Assembly (NCBI GenBank): GCA_934351765.1
Contig: CAKRJM010000088.1
Span: 1 to 8,966 of the forward strand
DNA: 8,966 nt
Direction: 5' to 3'
Source of the DNA: an uncultured Lachnospiraceae bacterium
GTDB taxonomy: Bacteria > Bacillota > Clostridia > Lachnospirales > Lachnospiraceae
In this document: positions 6,901 to 8,966 of the stretch, piece after piece
How the letters are laid out: the number at the start of each line of letters is the position of its first letter
Position numbering within the stretch: position 1 is the first letter of the stretch
Notes under the pieces: generated by a model
What the model was told of the DNA's origin: nothing
The model's database searches: none
Seen by the model: only the letters and a program-made list of their open reading frames with translations
Program-made: the position numbers and the translations under genes

Positions 6901-8966
6901 TGATAAGCTCCGACTTTATGATAGGTGATCGAACCGAAGAATGCCTGGATCGGATCGTTTCCGCCTGCACTTCCGCGAACCACAGCGGTTTCTCCGCCCT
7001 CAGCCGGCATCGGTGCGTTATCCTTTGCGGTCAGAGTAAAGGTGAATTCATCAGTTTCCTTCCATTCCCGTCCGGTCAAAGTCTTGGTCACACCGAGTGC
7101 TGTATCACCCTCCAGCGTGGCCGGAACGGTCTCCAGTTCGTTTTGGAAAATCACATTCCTGAACTCACCGCCCATGGACACCCAGTTTCCTTCTGCATCC
7201 TGCTTCAGATACGTAATCGTGGATTTCACGATCACGGTCTGTGCTTCCTCTCCGGAAAGCTCTTTGCCGATTACCACCTTTGCCCGGTAAACCTGGCTGC
7301 TGTACTGCATGCCGGGTACCTTATCGGCATCGGCGGGCACGGCTTCTTTCATCTCATAAAAATACGTATTTCCGATATCGTCCTCATCAAACGTGATCTC
7401 ACGGAATACGATATCTCCATTTTCCAGATTCGATGCCGTAACAATGCGGTTTCCATTTTCATCTTCCGGCATGGGGATCTTCGTCTGATCGATTGCTGTC
7501 CCATCCGCCTTCTGTCCGGAGACAGCCGATACCTCAAAGGTAAACTGTCCGGCCTCCAGCTTTGTCGCATCGGAGGAATCGCGGTACTCTTTCTTTGCTT
7601 TCAGGTTGACCGATTCTTCCACCGCATCAAATACATTGTTGAATTTCGGAATTCTGTCTGCTTCATCTACCAGACTGTCATTTCCGGGCTGTACCAGTGC
7701 AATCGTCTTCGATGCACAATACAGATGCCCTTCCCCGTCGTCGGCAACCGTAACGGTCACACGAAACACGGCCGTTGAATAGTCGTAGCCCGGTATCTTT
7801 CCGGTGCTTTCCGGAATATACTCAAGGATATCATATTCGTATACGCCCGGCTTCGTAAACGTAATCGTTCCAAAGCTGATGGGCGAGCTGCTGTTTACCG
7901 TTGTTTCCACATAACGGTAAGCGGTTCCATTCGCCTGGGACTCCAGTGTATGCACCTGGGCATTGTCCGGCAGAGGATTCGCTTCATTCAGCGCAAGCAG
8001 ACGGAACGTAAAGGAAAGTCCATCCTCCCAGTCTGCATTTACTAACGCCTTCTTTGCCCGGAATACATCCTCTGTATCAGCAGGATCTCCCGGTGTCACA
8101 TAAGGCTCCGGATCGTAGATATTGGTAACAACCGCCTCCGGTGCTTCCTCATCAACCTTTCCGGCTTCGATGGTTCCTGTCCCGTTTGTTATTTCCTTTA
8201 ACTGGTATGCATCGGGAACCACCGGCTCACTGATCTGATACCTCGTTCCGGCCGGAAGATTTCGGATCTTTGCCGTTTCACCGGCCTTTAACGTGATCGT
8301 TCCGCCGCTGCTGATGGTTTTCGTCTCAGCACTTCCCGCTGCCGCAGAATTACTGCCTGCTCCCTCCTCAGCATCGCCGTTTTCTCCCGTTTCGGTCTTT
8401 CTGCTGATGGTATATTCATAATTCCTGGAATCAGAAAACTCCGTTCCCTCAGGATCATAGAAGTTCACGACAATCGAAAACTCCGTCTCTGTATTGGGAT
8501 TCATTCCTGTCTCTGCTTCCACATGTTTGGTGATCTGCAGGTCTCCTGACGCTGCAAATCCCAGTCGGCCATTATTGCCCAGGAACAGATGTGCGATACC
8601 GTCATCGATCTGCCATTCAAAATCGATTCGCATTCCCGCAGTATCGGTTGTATTCTCATCCTTTCCACCGAGCTGATTATCCAGCGCCCGCGGCATGCTG
8701 CCCTTCAGTGTTCCCTTCTTAACATACAGATTTCCGTCTGCATCATTTCCAATCACCGAGGTATCATTGCCCTCTGTCAGCTGAAATCTGATCGAATCAT
8801 TCACCAGAATGTCCGCATTGGGATCAGCATCCAGAAGCTTGTTATCATAATAAGACCATTTGTAATAATAGATCTTTCCAAACTCCACCGCTCCCGATGC
8901 CGGTGTCGTACAGCTCTGATCGATATAGAGCGGCGTATCCTCTGTATAATAATAGAAGGAGTTCGT
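936..8966 (-). CDS. Giant LPXTG-like cell-wall-anchored protein with 17 isopeptide-type Ig-like domains, N-terminus outside window
   Basis: This is a single frame of 2676 residues ending in TAA (938-936). It stays open to the window edge, so the GTG at 8888-8886 is internal and the true start, RBS and signal peptide are not visible. Residue numbers below count from the edge. A Tyr-rich N-terminal piece (1-140) is followed by a DUF7601/Cna-B-like domain (141-285) and five Spy0128/FctA-type domains (287-1028). Then come two DUF11-like domains (1030-1284), a DUF7601-like domain (1286-1403), two Spy0128 domains (1405-1677), two DUF11-like (1678-1929) and a DUF7601-like (1931-2048). Three more Spy0128 domains (2050-2609) complete the chain, the second of them split by an insert. 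Recurrent motifs are K-x-L-x-G-R, (A/I)PMP, Y-x-I-x-E and F-x-N-x-Y; the Lys, Glu and Asn match the isopeptide triad known from Spy0128. Only three cysteines were noticed. The C-terminus is a Pro-rich spacer, APATG, a hydrophobic helix and ARRKKES. The likely role is an extended surface stalk, adhesin or pilin-like fibre covalently attached by sortase; no ligand-binding domain is visible. Boundaries are approximate. Confidence 0.93.
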   Translation of the reverse strand, partial: TNSFYYYTEDTPLYIDQSCTTPASGAVEFGKIYYYKWSYYDNKLLDADPNADILVNDSIRFQLTEGNDTSVIGNDADGNLYVKKGTLKGSMPRALDNQLGGKDENTTDTAGMRIDFEWQIDDGIAHLFLGNNGRLGFAASGDLQITKHVEAETGMNPNTETEFSIVVNFYDPEGTEFSDSRNYEYTISRKTETGENGDAEEGAGSNSAAAGSAETKTISSGGTITLKAGETAKIRNLPAGTRYQISEPVVPDAYQLKEITNGTGTIEAGKVDEEAPEAVVTNIYDPEPYVTPGDPADTEDVFRAKKALVNADWEDGLSFTFRLLALNEANPLPDNAQVHTLESQANGTAYRYVETTVNSSSPISFGTITFTKPGVYEYDILEYIPESTGKIPGYDYSTAVFRVTVTVADDGEGHLYCASKTIALVQPGNDSLVDEADRIPKFNNVFDAVEESVNLKAKKEYRDSSDATKLEAGQFTFEVSAVSGQKADGTAIDQTKIPMPEDENGNRIVTASNLENGDIVFREITFDEDDIGNTYFYEMKEAVPADADKVPGMQYSSQVYRAKVVIGKELSGEEAQTVIVKSTITYLKQDAEGNWVSMGGEFRNVIFQNELETVPATLEGDTALGVTKTLTGREWKETDEFTFTLTAKDNAPMPAEGGETAVVRGSAGGNDPIQAFFGSITYHKVGAYQYTITENDTELGGITKDSRTVNVTVQVALKAGTNELEAAVLYDGAEEKPMFRNTYATTPLVENTNTLFKVQKVLSGREWKDTDSFQFILTGEDGAPMPERDTVWINEYQSGQSVQIGDTVIYDAAGTYVYYITEQSGSIGGITYDRTKYKVAVEVTDNGDGTLSAAPGYFVVGENGEETPYTPETASTVVFTNTYRAGSVTLSGEENLKAEKILTGRDWGENETFRFELAAISTTADEGNAVIPMPAGAQNGKAILELTKADQSGSFGNISYQTPGTYVYTISEQETGNAITSWDKSVYTITVTVTDDGSGTLKAQAVMRKDGTEIGGKTAVFTNVYDDSTDQPVTPVSKDENGTKTLIDGAMVGVGDILTYEIQWKNTAMDETGAYAPADVVITDQIPAGTALVSGSLSNGGVNENGIITWTLKNQAAGASGTVSFQVRVLESAAAVSPITNQASVTIGDHDPKVTNTITNYVPEKSVAAVTDQQEYRPGDLLTYQIRFHNTEGEDAEAVVKDILPDGLSYVTGSAEVRINGGSGAQTEPALSGQTLTWNLTGLSENAEVTVIFQAKIEDGAPAQIRNRAFVNEYQTNVVPTTVTQLGSLTISKEVQTTLTNADGTAAAIDADKEFTFRISFWDSENHELTEEFSISGGRTVKSGDSITLKHGESLTILGIPEGTRYTVTEDAAAGYTADETVKTGTVQGNTANTVMFVNTYGTETLTKNTSELFKVQKLLEGRSWKDSDQFTFTLRAISDDAPLPAETSLVIEAGQADHKAQIGETVTFDAVGTYVYEITETAGAIGGITYDTTKYQVVVTVTDKGDGTLEASAVYATVTEGGELAPYGAVDHTVVFTNSYKAGSVTLDGETSLKVSKTLTGRAWEDEEAFQFKLIGTDGPDGIEIPMPESDTLSLTKAAPNGAFGSITYTEPGSYRYRIEERETGNAGIIWDKSVYLVTVTVTDDGSGSLKAEAVMTKNGEKVSGADFTNVYDPDGDQPLKDVTKETDGTKMSVNGTLVGVGEILTYEIRWKNYETDGKGNYAPATVVITDQIPANTELVEGSVDNGGSYADGTITWTLENQEAGAEGTVSFQVKVLEGAAGAPINNQAEVKVGERDPRQTNMTSNEVPGKWDITAEGKHKPGDELTYQIMFKNTKGAEAAAVVKDLLPEGLSYVTGSARISFNGGTETEAEPEVSGQTLTWNLSAIPEEAAVKVTFRAQINADAAELVENTAFVDDHQTNVVPTEITQLGDLAITKEIETTLKNTDGTEAAIDTERVFDFTIRLTDENGDELTDGYPTNDNRMLHSGDTIMLKHGESLTIRNIPAGSQYTVTEAAADGYTADETVKTGTVHSRETAAAAFVNTYHADTPAAVVLHGSKNLTTSQGTEKVLSDGQFTFNVYQDQACTAASLVTSAKNRADGTIEFPEIRLSQVGAYTWYMSEVDSGRGGYVYDKALYRVTVTVSDQKDGTLAASEPVYEKLTGDQWQAVDAAVFTNDYHADQPETDTFDLEVKKSLTGRQMEEGEFFFTIEDENGQIVGTAENGADGSVRFNGIGLNAVQEQYTLLRTQLEALQKAETGAENEIVPETGAGTGAETNGSDSGNAPAKTEDAVESPEAEKTPEPENGAGTLNGEAPEPENGAEALKGEAPEPGNGAEALKGEAAAQADLGADKAAGIEPAEENKPEGKNEPEGKKEEAVSENKSASELAGHMAIAQTAGALPVRVVTEEEAALAETMNGLMIRWYTIREAAGNRGGVTYDPTVYKVKVPLVDDGEGTLTFDTEHIQYFAEDGVTELTREQVEFKNSYVSNEGKGVDLTITANKFLAGRILKDGEFTFVLTDEQGNTVTAVNDADGRILFTFHFDDQDGTGVQETHTYTLTEVNDGQDRITYDTAEHTFTVTVSDDGEGHLKAEVSEHQALEFHNTYTPAEPPKEPTPKPPVTPQTPSKPTPAKPTPVTTAPATGDETSFLKFLLLLAGSGVAMLGAWFSARRKKES
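939..1140 (-). other. Wall-spanning Pro-rich spacer and sortase sorting signal (APATG)
   Basis: A spacer of Pro, Thr and Lys repeats (PTPKPPVTPQTPSKPTPAKPT) ends at the pentapeptide APATG (1049-1035), followed by acidic DE. A hydrophobic segment FLKFLLLLAGSGVAMLGAWF comes next, then the basic tail ARRKKES at the C-terminus. This is the standard three-part cell-wall sorting signal, with sortase expected to cut between Thr and Gly. The first motif residue is Ala rather than Leu, Ile, Val or Asn. No sortase gene is present in the window. Confidence 0.88.
1158..1494 (-). other. Last Spy0128-type domain before the wall spacer (partial boundary)
   Basis: The domain runs from KGVDLTITANKFLAGR through GEFTFVLTDEQGN, HTYTLTEVNDGQDRITYD and FTVTVSDDGEGHL to EFHNTY, whose last residues fall just past the lower edge given. 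Lys in ANKFL, Glu in TLTE and Asn (codon 1157-1155) are the expected isopeptide triad. It is the most compact of the ten Spy0128-type domains and sits nearest to the cell wall. Confidence 0.75.
1843..1878 (-). repeat. Two tandem 18-bp repeats encoding PEGKN-like hexapeptides
   Basis: Units 1843-1860 and 1861-1878 differ at one base and encode NKPEGK and NEPEGK in the same low-complexity insert. They are in frame and short, so they are likely a slippage product. Confidence 0.85.
1939..2064 (-). repeat. Three tandem 42-bp repeats encoding a 14-residue Pro/Glu/Gly/Ala unit
   Basis: The units are 1939-1980, 1981-2022 and 2023-2064 in direct abutment. The first two differ at a single base. The third differs from the second at six bases. 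Each is in frame and encodes a version of PEPENGAEALKGEA, with NGAGTLNGEA in the 2023-2064 copy. The near-identity of two copies points to recent duplication or homogenisation. The unit length is a multiple of three, so copy-number change would keep the frame. Confidence 0.95.
2820..4754 (-). repeat. Five-domain tandem module, copy B
   Basis: This is the second copy of the block: Spy0128 (SELFKVQKLLEGRSWKDSD), Spy0128 (SVTLDGETSLKVSKTLTGRAW), DUF11-like (GVGEILTYEIRWKN, VVITDQIP, INNQAEV), DUF11-like (KPGDELTYQIMFKN, VVKDLLPEGLSYVTGSA, VENTAFV) and DUF7601-like (LAITKEIETTLKN, LKHGESLTI, FVNTYHAD). Linker motifs are also shared with copy A: QTNVVPT...TQLG before each DUF7601-like domain, and TN...N-V-P between the two DUF11-like domains. 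A run of 39 identical bases, encoding GYTADETVKTGTV, occurs at 4807-4845 and 2872-2910. Copy B is about 40 bases shorter, from small in-frame indels in the DUF11 part. Confidence 0.88.
4755..6729 (-). repeat. Five-domain tandem module, copy A
   Basis: The order is Spy0128 (starts around NTLFKVQKVLSGREWKDTD), Spy0128 (SVTLSGEENLKAEKILTGRDW), DUF11-like (GVGDILTYEIQWKN, VVITDQIP, ITNQASV), DUF11-like (RPGDLLTYQIRFHN, VVKDILPDGLSYVTGSA, IRNRAFV) and DUF7601-like (LTISKEVQTTLTN, LKHGESLTI, FVNTYG). The same five domains in the same order follow immediately in copy B. The LFKVQK codons lie at 6704-6687 here and at 4730-4713 in copy B, an offset of 1974 bases (658 codons). Nucleotide identity survives in patches, such as 28 identical bases at 5969-5996 against 4019-4046. 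The repeat is thus ancestral duplication rather than mere domain similarity. Confidence 0.88.
6730..8546 (-). other. Distal stalk: one DUF7601-like and three Spy0128-type domains
   Basis: The DUF7601-like domain (about 8546-8110) has Lys in ITKHV, an LKAGETAKIRNLPAGTRYQISE core with Glu, and Asn in VTNIYD at 8123-8121. It carries an extra Ser/Gly/Ala/Glu-rich loop (about 8400-8330) that the two later DUF7601-like domains lack. Three Spy0128/FctA-type domains follow. The first (about 8107-7621) has RAKKAL, YDILE and FNNVFD. The second (about 7612-7130) has LKAKKEY, YEMKE and FQNEL, with a longer late strand region. The third (about 7125-6730) has VTKTLTGREW, YTITE and FRNTY. These domains precede the duplicated block and differ more from one another than the duplicated ones do. 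The K/E/N assignment follows from knowledge of Spy0128; bond formation is inferred. Confidence 0.7.
8547..8966 (-). other. Tyr-rich N-terminal segment of the giant surface protein (first ~140 visible residues)
   Basis: The frame enters the window as NSFYYYTEDTPLYIDQSCTT and continues through KIYYYKWSYYD. It then has a stretch ending in FEWQIDDGIAHLFLGNNGRL, directly before the first DUF7601-like domain, which begins around GDLQITK. I do not recognise a named domain. The GNNGRL segment looks like the end of a beta-rich domain that leads into the stalk. One of the few cysteines of the protein lies here. The segment may be the end of a head or a linker repeat whose other copies lie outside the window. 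Confidence 0.5.

Noticed and set aside
2796..7778. Long plus-strand open frames (2796-3926, 4368-5558, 6567-7778) opposite the surface-protein gene
   Set aside because: They are antisense shadows. Their products are Cys/His/Arg-rich without known motifs, and two resemble each other only because they lie opposite the two copies of the duplicated module.
8886..8888. GTG as start codon of the minus-strand gene
   Set aside because: The frame stays open for 26 more codons to the window edge with in-character sequence (NSFYYYTEDTPLY), and no signal peptide follows the GTG. The start is outside the window.
1..8966. A defence system, mobile element or toxin module
   Set aside because: No transposase, integrase, nuclease, toxin or immunity motif was found in either strand; the window is accounted for by two partial genes and one intergenic gap.

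Overview
The window holds the ends of two convergent genes and no complete gene. Their character suggests a low-to-moderate GC Firmicute, most likely a gut Clostridia/Lachnospiraceae member. The pointers are a huge wall-anchored protein built from streptococcal-pilin-type isopeptide domains, a sortase-like C-terminal signal, and the COG3044-type ABC-class ATPase next to it. The species assignment is inference.

Layout: (1) Positions 1-776, plus strand: the last ~257 residues of a predicted ABC-class ATPase, cut at its N-terminus by the window edge. (2) Positions 777-935: a convergent intergenic gap containing a strong hairpin, the probable terminator. (3) Positions 936-8966, minus strand: one uninterrupted frame of 2676 codons plus stop that also runs off the window edge. 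The gene is therefore larger than 8 kb, and its start, signal peptide and N-terminal head are not visible.

The large protein reads as a cell-wall-anchored surface stalk or adhesin. I can delimit 17 consecutive Ig-like domains: ten of the Spy0128/FctA 'pilin isopeptide linkage' type, four DUF11-like and three of a Cna-B-like/DUF7601 type. Nearly every one shows the Lys...Glu (or Asp)...Asn positions expected for a self-formed intramolecular isopeptide bond. A Pro/Thr/Lys-rich wall spacer follows, then APATG, a hydrophobic helix and a basic tail.

Three architectural features stand out. A five-domain block of about 1.95 kb is present twice in tandem. One Spy0128-type domain near the C-terminus is split by an insert of about 175 residues that is low in complexity and contains short tandem repeats. 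The sorting motif has Ala where Leu is usual. The two genes converge and are probably functionally unrelated. I see no RNA gene, CRISPR array, transposase, integrase or defence system here.
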